DNA of 64,000 nucleotides from Anoplolepis gracilipes (taxonomy: Eukaryota > Arthropoda > Insecta > Hymenoptera > Formicidae): positions 8,637,001 through 8,701,000 of the forward strand of contig NC_132984.1 of NCBI RefSeq assembly GCF_047496725.1. Direction: 5' to 3'. Position 1 is the stretch's first letter. Each line of letters begins with the position of its first letter. Shown piece by piece: positions 47,882 through 60,255 of this stretch. A model generated the notes under the pieces. That model saw only the letters and a program-made list of their open reading frames with translations. It had not been told where the DNA came from and made no database searches. The translations under genes were made by a program, and so were the position numbers.

Positions 47882-50272
47882 TATATTGGAGCAATTATTC
47901 GCTTTAATTATAATCGCGCTTCTTATTTGCTTAGAAAGAAGAATTTTTGAAAAATCTTTTTTTTTTTATCGATTTTTAAATTTTGTATTATTTCTTTATT
48001 GTACAATTACACTCCATTTGACAGTTCCATTTTATTCATACTTAACGATTTCTATCTATAATTTTTATTTTCCTGAATAACTCTTTGCCTTTTATGTTTT
48101 TTTTCATCTTTCTCCTTCTCCTCAATATTTTAAACATATATTATGTCCTTCAATTTATCGATTTTATATAAAATTAATATTATTTGTAGATAATAATAAA
48201 AATTCATAAAGAAGATGAATCCTTGGATACGCCTATACTCGCACGTCCCCAGTACTACTGCCTGCAAGACAAATGTTACATCGTTTTAGGTGGCCTAGGT
48301 GGTTTTGGAATAGAATTGATTGGTTGATTTTACGTGGTGCAAAAAATCTAGTAGTGACTTCACGAAATGGGATAAAGAACGGTTATCAGCAAGGCAATCA
48401 AGAGTAACGTTATGGCAATTTTATGGTGTAAATATACAAATTGTTACTACAGCTGATACCTCGAAGTACGAAGACTGTGAATCTATATTAAAATTTGCCG
48501 AAGAACAACGTTCTGTGAATGCTATATTCAATCTCGCAGTTGTGTTAAAAGATAATATATTCAAGAATCAATCCCCACAAACATTCGAAGATTCCTTTGT
48601 GTCAAAGGCATGGATGACAAAACAGATGGACGAATTATCGAGAACAATTTGCCCTCAACTTCGACATTTTGTCGTTTTTTCTTCCGTTTCATGCGGAAGA
48701 GGTAACGCAAGCCAAACAAATTATGGAATGGCAAATTCCATAATGGAAAGAATTTGTGAGAGAAGAATGAGAGAAGGTTTACATACAATGGTTTAGCTAT
48801 ACAATGGGGCGCTATTGGTGACGTTGGGCTTGTCGCAGATATGCAAGAAGACAACAAAGAACTTGTTATCGGAGGTACATTGCAACAAAGTATATCTTCT
48901 TGCTTGGACACATTAGAAGTACTCTTGCTACAAAATCGACCAATTGTAAACAGCACGATTGTTGCTGAGAAAAGAAAAGGCTCTGGTACAGCAACTAATC
49001 CACTTGAAGCGGTTGCAAATATTATGGGTGAGTTCATAAGCAATTATTATGTAAAAGATTCGTGAGGAAATATTTATAAAAATAAATTTTTATTTGACTG
49101 AATATATTATTAAGATTGCATTATGTTGAAATAATAATGCCATATAAACATTGCAAAAATGTTAACTTTAATAATTATTATATTGCGACTTTAAGATAAG
49201 GTCCAATTAAAATCACATTTAAATATTTAATTTTTTATCTAATTTAATTCTTAAATATTTAATTCCTTCTTTAATTTTTAAAATAAGATTAAAAAATCCA
49301 AATATAGTAGCGCCAAACATATCGCTAGCTGAACTAGACATGGATTTAATGATGGTAGTGGAAATTAAACAGACGTTGGAAAGAGAATTTGATATTTTAT
49401 TGACAGCTCAAGATATATATATATATATCCGAAATCTGACTATTGCAAAACTTAGAGAAATGACAAATACAGCCGAACAAGAAAAGACAGCCGACGCCAC
49501 TGAATATGATACAAATGATTTGAACGATTTAAAAATATTGACTCGAAAACTTAAGGATTCAGACTTGACTTCAGATATTTATGTAGAACTCTCTACAAAG
49601 GAGGAAGTTGCTGGAAACAAAAATTATACATATACATATACGCGTGCATGCATGCATGTTTTTTTATGTACTGTCTCATATTTTTATGTTTATTTTTCTA
49701 GCACGTATTGGAGAAAATGCAAAATCAAAAAGAATTTTTAATTGTGGGTTATTCATTCGGATCTTTAATCGCCATTGAATTAGCAAGATTATTAGAAGCT
49801 AAGAATTTCTCTGGAAATTTAATACTTAGAAGCTCCTGATTAAATGAAATATTTGATTGAAAAATTTTTTTCTTATACTACAGAATAAGAGTTACAAAAT
49901 ATCATTTTATCTCATTTAATAGAAATGTACCTTGGCTCTAACAATGAAATGGTTAGTTAATTATTAAAATTAAATTATAGTTTTTTTATTACAAAAGTGA
50001 TTTACGTAACTGTTACATATAGTTAATAGGAGAAAGGTCTATAAGAAAGGATATAAGATAAATATATAAGATAAATTGTTAGAATATTAAATTTTTTATT
50101 ATTTTGATCTATTTAATCTAGATTACAAAAGTCAAGTTTGTCAAGTTTCTTTAACATTTTTTTTAATAATTAAAAATAATAACAACAATATGCATGTATG
50201 GGCTATTCCATATATGTATGTATGGAAGTTATATGATAATAACAATAATTAAAATAAAATATTAATTAATTG

Positions 50273-50274
<2 letters not shown>

Positions 50275-50334
<60 letters not shown>
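50275..50334. repeat. (AT)n microsatellite
   Basis: About 30 AT dinucleotides inside an intron of the thioesterase part of FAS copy B. Confidence 0.96.
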
Positions 50335-50338
<4 letters not shown>

Positions 50339-51050
50339 GAATATTGAATTATAGTACAGTAATTTCAAGTAATAATTAATAAAAAAAAATAATTTGACTT
50401 ATATAGGTAGAAAATCCAGAAGAATTAACTACTTGATAATAAAAATACGGATACATGCAATATTCCTAATACGCTAATATGCTAAAATAGAGTATATTGT
50501 TGTCTTAGTTTGAAATACAGAAAGAGATTGTCCTTTTATACAGATTATTTATTGTGAATAATCTAATACTATTATTTACAGCCTGTGTTAGAGTTGAATA
50601 ACTGTACTACTGTAGTACATGGGAGGAGAAATTATAACTACTCTCTGTCCACTTTTCAAAGGAGCTCAATTTTTTGGAGATAACTATTGAAAATCAGAAA
50701 CTTTTATCTTCCACGGTTTACGATCATATAATCGCTATACAAGATTATATTCTAACATTATTGCCACATCTTAAATCATCTATAACACTATTGAAACCCA
50801 CACTTACGTTAACTCTTCCTGAAGAAGATTATGGTTTACATAAGATAAATTTGACTAGAGTTGTATTTTTTACACTAGTATATCATTTTTAAGACAATTT
50901 TTATAAGAGAATACTTTTTTCAGATTACCGAAAGTGCAGTACAAATTCATTATGTGGAAGGTACTCACATTACAATGATGGATAATGAAAAAATAGCATC
51001 ATTTATTAACGAAGCATTGTAAATTAAAAAATATAATAATACATTATTAA

Positions 51051-51331
51051 TTACATTAAGAAAATGGCGATAGGAGCAATAAATTTTCTAAACAATCAGT
51101 GAATTAGTTAATAAAAGTCATTTAATGAAATACATTAAAAAATAAAACATAAGTTTCATTATTATGCAAACGTTTGCGCACACACATCAATTAAAGTAAG
51201 TTCGTTATGAAATGTATTAGATGAAAAACTTGTGTTTTATTTTTTAATGTAATTTATTAAATGATTTTTATTAACTAATTCACTAATTGTTTAGAAAATT
51301 TATTGCTCCTATTGCCATTTTCTTAATGTAA
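51051..51331. mobile_element. MITE with 105-bp inverted repeats
   Basis: Left arm 51051-51155 and right arm 51226-51331 are near-perfect inverted copies beginning TTACATTAAGAAAATGGC. The centre is 70 bp. It lies 28 bp after the FAS copy B stop codon. The TTACATTAA-type end and small size fit a MITE; superfamily not determined. Confidence 0.8.
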
Positions 51332-51733
51332 TTTAGAATTTAAGGAGCGATTATAACACATTAGATAAATATTTCGAATATAATTACATTAAATAAATTA
51401 TTAAAATAAGATAAACATTATTAAAACGCATAAACTTACATATTTTAGTTTTATAATTAATTTTTTGTGTTTTATGTTATGTTCTCGTATAACAAACTTA
51501 AAACATAAACAAATTTTTAAATTTGAACGCATATACAAGTTCTTAACAAAAATTTATCTTCTCAAGAGGATTTAAATTTTGCAATGGAATGATTTGAATC
51601 AAATTTACAGCTTGAAAATTTTTATAATACTGATTAAATGATTATTAATAAATATCAATAATTTAATTTTTAATTTACATGAAAGATAGAAATTAAAATT
51701 GTATCAGATAATTATATTAAAGTGTAGAAAGAA

Positions 51734-52060
51734 TTATGTAGAAAAATTTATATAATTATTGTAAAATTTATTTTTATTTCCTATATTATTTTTTAAGAAT
51801 AAAAATATAATCAAACAATTTTGGTTTATTATTTTATTTTTTTGTATATATTTATTTACTGTATATATATATATATAGCAGTAGTTTAGGTAAGCAAAAT
51901 GAACTAAAATCATGTGATTGTGGTTATTCAAATTTTGATCCCAAAACATTTTTCTAATAAACTTAGGCCATAGATTAGCATTACCGATTACATTCTCCAC
52001 TACGCAAGCCAAAGTTGATTTATTACTCGGTTGATTTATTCCATTATAGATCCTATTTTA
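51734..52060 (-). other. Unrecognised open frame, possibly coding
   Basis: The minus-strand frame reads NGINQPSNKSTLACVVENVI then WPKFIRKMFWDQNLNNHNHM before turning into low-complexity Tyr/Asn/Ile sequence. The first 50 residues have protein-like composition, but I recognise no family and no splice partner. It could be an exon of a decayed gene or chance. Nothing else is seen from 51332 to 52341. Confidence 0.2.
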
Positions 52061-52341
52061 TATTAAGTTGATAAATATCAACATATGTATTTGAAGTGAC
52101 AAAGATGATTATTCAATATCAGAGATAGAAGGATGAAAAGGTAAACAACACGCAAACGTAGTGGAAGAAATGACGTACATAAGTACCACCGTGTACATGT
52201 ATTGTATGAAATCAAATAAAGAGTTACTTATGGTTTGAAACTTGTTAGATTTATGATATATTAGATATTAGAATTCATTTAGATTAGTTTTTTTAAATGC
52301 ATCAGCGGAACTGCTCCCCTATTCTCCCAAATCGTTATAGA

Positions 52342-52923
52342 GTTGCACATGAGTTTTCAATGTAAATGATGTGAGAAAATCGCGTATAATAAATGAAACT
52401 TTTTTTGTTTATAACTTTATAACAAAGAACGAGCTTAAAACTCTTTGAAGGATACTTAAGACAGTGATCATGATATCATATGTCAAAGTCAACGTAATTG
52501 GAACTAGTGCTGTTATTCTGAATTTTTATCAACTTTTCTTATAGAAATCATAAAATAAATAAAGAAATATTAGTAAACTTTCAATGAAAGCAAGAAATAG
52601 CAGAGTAACGAAATGAAATCGTATTGGATGACAATCTGGATTTAAAATCTGCAGCAGGAATATTATCATCACAAGAAGCTATACCTAATTTTGCAGACAG
52701 ATAAACAAAAAATGTGCAATACAAGTGTTCATTATATCAGCAAGATATTAAAATAATTATAATACGTATGTATTGGATAAAAAGTAATAACTGTCCTAAG
52801 TATCCTTCAAAGAATTTTAAGCGTCGCTCGTTTTTTGTTAAAAAGGTATAAACAAAAAAATTTTATTTATTATACGTGATTTTCCCCACATGATTTTTTA
52901 TGTATCTTGAAAACTCATGTGCA
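52342..52923. mobile_element. Inverted-repeat element, about 135-bp arms
   Basis: Left arm 52342-52473 (GTTGCACATGAGTTTTCAA ... CGTATAATAAATGAAACTTT ... TTTGAAGGATACTTAAGACAGT) is the diverged reverse complement of 52788-52923. The 310-bp centre shows no gene. Arm divergence is greater than in the other inverted-repeat elements of the window, so this is an older insertion. Confidence 0.65.
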
Positions 52924-53679
52924 ACCAATTGATCGCTATTATTATAGCGAATTCAAAACCACTTAAGTAAAACAACTCAAGAGATTGCAAAAGACCTAAA
53001 ACGTTGATCATTCAACATTTGTTTGACATTTGCCTTAAATTAGAAAATCAAAAACTAAATTTATTTTTGCATCTAATACAACGCAAAAAGATACATTTGA
53101 TTTATGTTATTTGGAACTCATACAATAAAATCGTTTGAATGTATTTTTTTTCATTTTTAATTTGACAATTTAAAATAAACAAGAATAAACAGAAGAAAAC
53201 CATCAATATAAATCAGTAGAATGAATTTCGTGTTTTGAAGTGGTATATTACATGAACATAGTTAAATAAAAATATATTCCAAAAGAAGCACCAAAAATTA
53301 AAATAACAAATACCGCAATTATTTTTACATTAACCTAATATTTTTACAATGTTTGCCTGAACTCTCAATTCGTCACGGGAAACTTGATGAGAGCTATTTT
53401 TTTCAGCATTTCCGTAATGTCAAGATGTTTCTAAATGTTGTTAACCTAAATAAAATAGTAATGTGCTATTGTTTCGATGGGTTATCTTAAAGTTTCTTAA
53501 AATTTACTGAGCCATCAAACTTTTCCTGATATTTATATCATTCATTAGGTTTTGGAAAGACCAACTTTGTCAATAAAGGAATAAACATATGACTCACGCA
53601 TTTTACTTGTTCATTTCTTCTAGCTTTGCATCGTTAATCATTCATGACTTGTGATTAATAAATTTTCTATAGTTTCCTT

Positions 53680-53930
53680 TTTGCAATATTTCTGAAAATT
53701 TTTTTAGGTGAAGTCCCTTAATCTCAAATGATCTGTGTGTGTGTGGGGCCACACGATGAAATGTCGATTAATTGTACTTCTAACAAATAATTCGTTAAAA
53801 TCTTCCGTCTTAATAACTTTTTAATAAATGCCGAGCACGGCCTAAAATCTTCACAATATTACTCAGGATGATGACCTTGATAACATATGTGAAGGACATT
53901 GAAATCGGGGGCAGCACCGTATAAGAGAAT
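53680..53930. repeat. Repeat related in inverted orientation to 58010-58120
   Basis: Complement of 53780-53890 (AAGGTCAT.ATCCTGAGTAATATTGTGAAGATTTTAG ... GGCATTTATTAAAAAGTTAT) resembles 58030-58110 (AAAGTCATGAGTAATGTT ... GTTTATTAAAAAGTTATGAA). No gene is seen from 52924 to 54175. Confidence 0.4.
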
Positions 53931-54175
53931 AATTACCCAATTTTTTATTAAATACTAAAAATATGACACCAATTTAACTTTTACTTGGAAATTGTATAAA
54001 GCAATACAAATTTTTATTAATATACATAGAAATCATTTATTTATAACAAATACTCGTCATCCTTTTCTAGCATCATAAAAGACAGTTTTAACCTGATTAA
54101 AAAGATAAAATTACTTATCAGAGAGAGTTCTATAAATAAATAATTATAAATTTCTTTTATAATAAAAAAAAGTAT

Positions 54176-54895
54176 TGTTATAGCTCGAGACTATAACGAA
54201 TTATACAAATATTATACAAATAAATATTATATATCGATAGAGCATTAAGACAGCGATTGTGAAATGCTAACGCAATAAGCATTGCGATATCCGCATACCG
54301 CGAGTAGACGCATTGACCGCGCGTGCCGCTGACATAGCGAGCCACGCGCGAAACCGGAGATAAAACTGGAACACCGTGGCGAGCGTTGCGAAAGAGTGCA
54401 AACCAGGAAGTCCGACCTTTGGACCCGCTGCGCTTGCACTCAGAGCGAGTTGAGCAACCCGACCGAAATTTAGGACGCTCGCTCAACAATATAAAAAACT
54501 CACCCGCGCTCGGACGGTCAAATAGAGTGTTAGTAATAGCCATAACTGCAACGGGCAGTCATAAAGCGAGTTAACAAGAGTGTTACCAGCGACAAGCAGT
54601 CATAAAAAATAATCGAAGTGCGCGAGTGAGACTAAGTGCGAACCGCCAACCCTCGACGACCGACACGAAGGGTCCACCTCCGCCTACGCCGCAACGCCAG
54701 GAAAGGAACCGATCTCGCCCTCATAGGAAAAACACTACGCTACACCGCTGTAATTAAGTAAATATATTATATTTCGATAACGATTACAAGGATTCTACAT
54801 TATTGAAAGGAACAAAGCCTTCCGGCGCCCTGAATCTTGCTATCCTCCGCGGATCCCGAACCCAGTGCCGTCCCGCGGCACAACAATTGGTGGCA
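54176..54895 (+). repeat. 5' LTR of Gypsy element 2
   Basis: About 720 bp from TG at 54176 to CA at 54895, longer than the Gypsy 1 LTR and not clearly alignable to it except at the terminal CACAACA. No second copy in the window, so the start is set by the break with FAS copy B and the TG. Confidence 0.7.
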
Positions 54896-54896
54896 G

Positions 54897-54914
54897 CGGT
54901 GGAATCCGCACACA
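54897..54914 (+). promoter_or_regulatory. Primer-binding site of Gypsy element 2
   Basis: TTGGTGGCAGCGGTGGAA two bases after the LTR, matching the Gypsy 1 site except near its 3' end. Confidence 0.7.
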
Positions 54915-55308
54915 GCAGCAACAGGAGCCGTCCAGAGGCAGTTGAAGTCCTGTAACGATTTTAAGAAAATTAAAACAGGCACGTCGGTCTAATGAACTAA
55001 AAGCCGACGGACAAAACCGCAAGGCGATAGAAGAGAGTGCAAAAGTCGTAAAATCCGAAAATCGCGCACCATCATACTTCGAGACAGTGAGTGAGTGATT
55101 GTAAAATTGGAGCAAAGACACGAGCCAAGCAGCCCGACCTACGACAACTCCACGGACAACGCATCGCCGCCGGACAGTGACCGCCAGACGTACCAGCCGC
55201 CGAGCTCAGACGCAGAGTCAGCGAAATCCGAGCGGCAGAGCGAGCAACCATGCGAGCGATAGTATTAATGTAAGTCAAATCATTGTACTAAATATATAAT
55301 TCGCGTGA

Positions 55309-57060
55309 ATGTCGGAAGGACGCAACGCGCCGAAACCGATAGCGAATAAGTCATGGTTATTTAGCGAACCGGCAAAACGAGCGATAAGCTATAGAAGTAA
55401 GCCCCGCGAGAGTAGCCATAGAAGCACTCGAAGACATACGCGATAGTGTCCGCCGGAATCTCGAAACACAATACTCGAGCGATAGCGACACCGAGTTACC
55501 GAGTAACATAATAACAGAACGCGAATTTCCGTTCACGAGTTTCGATGCGAGTCTCCTCCAAAATAATCTGACTGACCCCACCGGTGAACTACATAACGTA
55601 ACGAGACGAACGAGACCGTATATCAGTCGAACTCCTAGCCAAGTATCACTTAGGCGAGAATTTTCTCTAACATCGAGAGCGATACCTTCGATCTCGAAGA
55701 AATTTACCGGCACACAAACAAGATGGCCGAATCACAAACTCCCCGCGCATCTACCTCCGCGAACATAGGTAACGATGCGGTGGAAGCTGAGATCGCACGG
55801 ATGTGACAAGTAATAAATCCATCGACGATAAACACGATAGTTAGCGACCAACCCCGAATCACCCAACCATGAGAAGAAACGGGCAATGATTCAACAACCG
55901 CAATGCTACAAAAAATGCGCGTAGCGATACAACGTTTAATGGAGCAAGTAATCCAATTACAACAACGCGATCAAAATATCGGCTGCCGCGAAGAACTTTC
56001 TGAGAACATATACTACGGACGGACCAATCGCGATATTAGAAACCGCCGTAGCAAGGCACCGAATTTCCTCACGCTAAAGGAAGCCAGACAAATGATCTCG
56101 GAATTCGATGGATCGTCGCGACACAAATTACAAGATTTTTTAAATACCTGTACGTACGCGATACAGAACACCAATCCAACAGACGAGGAATCTCTCATGA
56201 AAGCGGTCTTATACACGAAATTACGCGGAAGAGCGCGGCAAGATTTCGAAACACGTGACATACGTACCTTCGACGAATTTCGCAAACAACTAGAAGCATG
56301 TTACCAAGTGAAACAAAGTACGACGCATCTACAAATTGAGTTTAACTCATTATGCAAAAGCCTACCGAAACCACGTACGCATTCGGACAACGCGTTGATT
56401 TAGTGGTTCTCAAATTATACGACTCGATGAGGGAAAGGATCATAACCCTGAGTAAAAACGCACAATCCAACAAACCATTAAAGAACAGGCGCTAATTAAT
56501 TATCAAATTGGATTGCGCGACGATTTGAAGACCCTTGTACGATCGCAACGCTTCTCAACATTACAAGAAGCGATAAACGGTGCGAGCTCCGAGAAGAAGC
56601 TTATCAAGCCGACGGGCGCGCGAGCAAGCAACTATTAGAATAAAACGAAACCCGACTCTAGTTGCTCGCGATCGCCTCGAAGTACGAACACGACGTGTTT
56701 TAAATGCGGAAAATCTGGACATTTCGGACGAGATTGCCGATCGGGAAGGTACACTCTGCTGAAACCGGAAAAGCCAACAAGAGTTAACACTATTAATAAA
56801 TATTGCAAGCACTGCAAAAAATCTGGCCATACGCGCGAAGAATGCTGGAGCCTGAATGGTAAACCAGGGAAACACGGACGAAAACCCGTAAGGTCCGACG
56901 AAAGAACGCGCGAACGAGGCGCGACCGAACGAAAGGTATCACACACGCGACACTCAGATAACAGCGCAGCAAGCAGCAAAAGCGAGAAAGAGACAGAGGA
57001 GGACAGCAAGAAGCCGCCGCGACCTGCCTCACAATATCGCGTTACACATATAAAAAATGC
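55309..57060 (+). pseudogene. gag: gag of Gypsy element 2, frameshifted
   Basis: ATG at 55309 opens MSEGRNAPKPIANKSWLFSE, but the frame is lost within about 40 codons. The capsid-like part is open at 55903-56403 (LTLKEARQMISEFDGSS, LQDFLNTCTYAIQ, VKQSTTHLQIEFNSL). It shifts again after that. Two zinc knuckles are at about 56697-56740 (CFKCGKSGHFGRDC type; frames differ between parts) and 56808-56850 (CKHCKKSGHTREEC). Homologous along its length to the gag of Gypsy element 1. Confidence 0.8.
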
Positions 57061-57435
57061 AGCTCGTACATCGCACAAAACGGAGCTATTACTCGTAAAC
57101 TTGCCAATACGCGAAACGAAACGCGGAAACGCAAAAATGTTATACGATTCCGGATCAACGATCTCGCTAATAAAACTAAAACATTTACATGATGACACGT
57201 TAATATACGATACACAAATAACATTAACGGGCGTTACCGGACACCGCGTGAACACAATCGGAAAAATGCACGCGACAATCAAACTAGGCAAAGAGCAGCT
57301 CCGACACACAATTCATGTCGTAAGGGACGATTTCCCCATCGAGCACGCAGGAATTATAGGCATTGATTTTCTTCGGAAACACCCCGTTACCTGCGACTAT
57401 AAGAATGAACAGATAAAGATCGGAAGCACGAAATT
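57061..57435 (+). pseudogene. Protease fragment of Gypsy element 2
   Basis: Retroviral-type aspartic protease with the active site MLYDSGSTISLIKL (DSG instead of the DTG of Gypsy element 1) at about 57139-57180, followed by ITLTGVTGHRVNTIG and GIIGIDFLRKHPVTCD. The reading frame stays open through the protease. Gypsy sequence stops about 57435, and the last codons before the stop at 57490 are AT-rich host sequence. No RT follows. Confidence 0.8.
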
Positions 57436-58634
57436 TTTACTATTACTTCTATTGCTTATAAACACTAAATTGATTATATCGTTTTTATAATCATTTTGTT
57501 GATAAAATGGTTGCTACATTTTGTACTTTGCACTTGAATATTAATATTAGTGGCTATTAATATTAATGGATTGATTACTTTGCACTTGAATATAATATTA
57601 ATAACATTAATATTAATAACATTTCCAACAGTTTTCTATTATAGTAAACAATATGTTTTTCATTATTTCGTGATAAAATATACGCAAATTAAGCTGTCTA
57701 TTATGCTAGTGATAAAGTTTTTTACTTAATAATAATGCGCATCATATAGAGTCACGGCGACAAAGTATTGTCGATTCACAACATTTTGAATCAAGCAACA
57801 AATTTAATCTCTTATATCTTTTGATAGTACATTATCTAGTAGATTATTTTGGTATTAAAAATATGCAAACGACAAGTTCTTTTAATTACTTTTACTTTGC
57901 GCAAGTGAATAACGCGGCGCTGGCAACACTTATAACTAACGCTTAAAATCGATCAAATTCCTAACGAGCTTAATTAATAAATTGGATTTTGATAAACCTT
58001 AAGAAAAAGGAACCAACTTCCTTGATCTTGATGTTATCAAAGTCATGAGTAATGTTCCCTGAGTAAAGTTCAAAAGATTGTAGCCATCGGTTGTTTATTA
58101 AAAAGTTATGAACAAAATAATTTCTACGAATTATATTTCGAATATTGTAATTTTCAAACCCTATGTGTATTCTATAAAATATATTAGCAAATTTATATAT
58201 ATATAATACGACTATGTAATATTATATGTATATTGTTATATAATATTAACAATAATTAAAACACGAATGTTTATTATTTGAGTATAAAATAAATATCAAA
58301 TTATAACAGTAATTTCAAGTAATAAATTATCGCTAATGATGAAAAGAAATAAATAATTTAATTTATATAATTTAAAAATATAGAGGAAGCAGTATACTAC
58401 ACATACACACACACACACATAAAATTGAACAAATATGCAGATCCTTACATACTTCAGAAAGGTCAAAAATTAAAAAATGAATTTATAATTGATAAATATA
58501 GTGAGAAAACTCGTTAATGTAAATTACAAAAATAAGAAAGTATTATATAGCCTGGAACGAGCTAAACTGTAAATGAACAGTCAGTATTTAATTTATGTAT
58601 AGGTCACATTTATAAATAAAGATAGATTACAGAA

Positions 58635-58669
58635 GTGGGACGTTTCGACGCTTACTTGCATCTTTTCAG
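58635..58669 (-). ncRNA. Hammerhead-ribozyme-like motif, Penelope-type (second)
   Basis: Minus strand: CTGAAAA, then GATGC, a six-base loop, GCGTC, then GAAACGTCCCAC. The stem GATGC/GCGTC pairs at all five positions allowing one G-T. The order CUGA...helix II...GAAAC GUC fits the hammerhead core used by Penelope-like elements, with one core deviation (CUGAAAA against CUGAUGA). No reverse transcriptase nearby. Confidence 0.4.
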
Positions 58670-59810
58670 TCACGAATACATTAAAGAATGGTTAATCATG
58701 ATGTAGTTTAAAGTATAAATATGTAAATGGAAGAGAAGACTTCAACTAGATTTACTAAACAAAGTTTAGTCCATATCTATAAAAAAAAACTTAAGACGGT
58801 CTGGTTTATTTCACATTGTCTCATGCTTTCAGTACGAGAAACGAGTTTCATAATTATATATGGTTTTACATCAAATGTTGTTATACTTTGTAACTTTTTG
58901 TACAAACTACGATTTTTAAAACATTGTCTGGTGCTTGAAAGATATTTTTTTTACTATCTATTTTTGATCTTAAAGCATAAAGCAATACAGATTACTCTAT
59001 TTCAAGCGAGAGAAATTGTAAACTCATATAGAATCGTACATTTATAAACTTTGTACATTTGTAAACCTCATTTTGTATTGAAAACATTAAGCGATATAAA
59101 GTGTGGATTCAACTTTTGACAGAAAATTAATTCTCTTGTGAATACTCTCATGAAGAAACTGGCTTAGCTATGACATATTTTTAAACATTCTGCATAAAGA
59201 TTTATAAAGGTATTTGTCTAATAATAAGTATCTGTATGATAAAAATAGCAATATAGTCATAAATTCTAATAAAAATTGTATTTTTTTTATTAGTCTACGT
59301 TTGAATCTTGAATTGCATAGAAGTTAATTTGTGTTAATCTTTTAATTAGTTCAGTTAAAATCTTTTAGAAATTTTCAGAATTTCATAAATGTAACAATAT
59401 ATATATCAAGGGCTAGCCATCTCTAGATTTCTAGCAGTAAAATAAATTTATTGAAATTTGTTGCAACATCTTTGTATTAATATTATATAATTACAAAATA
59501 TATAATAAATTGCAGTATAAATAATTCTGATAAAAAAAAAGATAGTTTTAGTTGAAGAAGAAAAAAAAGTAAAACAAGAAACGTGCACTTCATCTGAATA
59601 TATTTACTTAAAATTTCTAACATAATAGAACTGCGTCGTACAATAGAATAATCGCATTGTCATGTATATTTTAATCCGTTTTAAAAATTCAAAGTTTGTG
59701 CTGTATCAGATAAACTTTGATATGAACCACCTTGAATTAATTGCATATGCAATCTATATTAATTGCAAATTTTAATGTAAAAAGTTAAAAACTAGAAGTC
59801 ATTGTTAAAG

Positions 59811-59906
59811 TTACGCACGCACGCACGCCCGCATGCACATACACGCACATACACATTTTCTCTCTTTTTTTTTTCTCTTTCTTTCTTTCTCTTTCTTTTT
59901 CTTTCT
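59811..59906. repeat. Compound microsatellite (ACGC)n and pyrimidine tract
   Basis: ACGC/ACAC repeats run into a CTTT-rich tract of more than 50 pyrimidines. Confidence 0.9.
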
Positions 59907-60228
59907 TAAAATTAAACTTTAATGCAAGAGATTTTTTTTGTCGTAATTATTTGTGTATATATTTTAGTCAGTGAAAGTCATATCAAACAATAATATAATT
60001 TGATACAATGGCACAACAAATGCAATTTTAAACATTGTAATGAGTTTATACAAATATCTTAAGCTTGCCTAAGTTATTTATTTTATTACTATTTTATTAC
60101 TAATATTATAAATTGCATATTATGATTTTATTTCATTATTGATTTTTTTACTATTGATGAAGATATAGTATAACTTTATTATTGTGTACACAGAATAATT
60201 CATAAACGTACAAATAAGTAATGTACAC

Positions 60229-60255
60229 AAAAAAAAAAAAAAAAAAAAAAAAAAA
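60229..60255. repeat. Poly(A) run of 27
   Basis: Uninterrupted A tract; could mark the tail of a degraded retroposon but nothing recognisable precedes it. Confidence 0.9.

Larger units (their letters stand above)
43401..51022 (+). pseudogene. FASN: Fatty acid synthase copy B: MT-ER-KR-ACP-TE half, pseudogene
   Basis: Eight exon remnants: 43401-44415 (pseudo-methyltransferase, HLDTLISGGVEIYGVIATAI), 44553-44806, 45121-45806 (enoyl reductase with NADPH site LIHSGTGGVGQAAI), 48190-49027 (ketoreductase, IVLGGLGGFG and FVVFSSVSCGRGNA..TNYGMAN), 49308 to about 49620 (acyl carrier), 49702-49951 (thioesterase, VGYSFGSLIAIEL), 50582-50872, and 50924-51022 (GTHITMMDN, stop TAA). Breaks seen: frameshifts near 43540, 44220, 45670, 48326, 48396 and 48795; stops at about 44292 and 44596, and in exon 49702. 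The carrier motif reads ELDMDLMMVVEI with Leu where the phosphopantetheine Ser belongs. KS, MAT and DH are absent. A Tc1-like element sits in the ER-KR intron. Confidence 0.92.
54176..57435 (+). mobile_element. Gypsy element 2, 3'-truncated (LTR-gag-protease)
   Basis: Related to Gypsy element 1 (same gag start MSEGRN, same primer-binding site, similar knuckles and protease). It is inserted at 54175 in FAS copy C upstream sequence, exactly where alignment to the copy B upstream region breaks. It has one LTR (54176-54895, TGTTATAG...CACAACA), gag and protease. Sequence of Gypsy origin ends about 57435, and alignment to copy B resumes near 57470 (ATATCRTTTTTATAA type). RT, integrase, env and the 3' LTR are gone. 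Confidence 0.85.

Noticed and set aside
56635..57309. 224-codon minus-strand frame
   Set aside because: It is antisense to gag/protease of Gypsy element 2; the sense strand has zinc knuckles and the protease motif.
58727..59047. 106-codon plus-strand frame
   Set aside because: Phe/Leu/Ile/Tyr-rich composition of AT-rich DNA, no motif, no splice partner.
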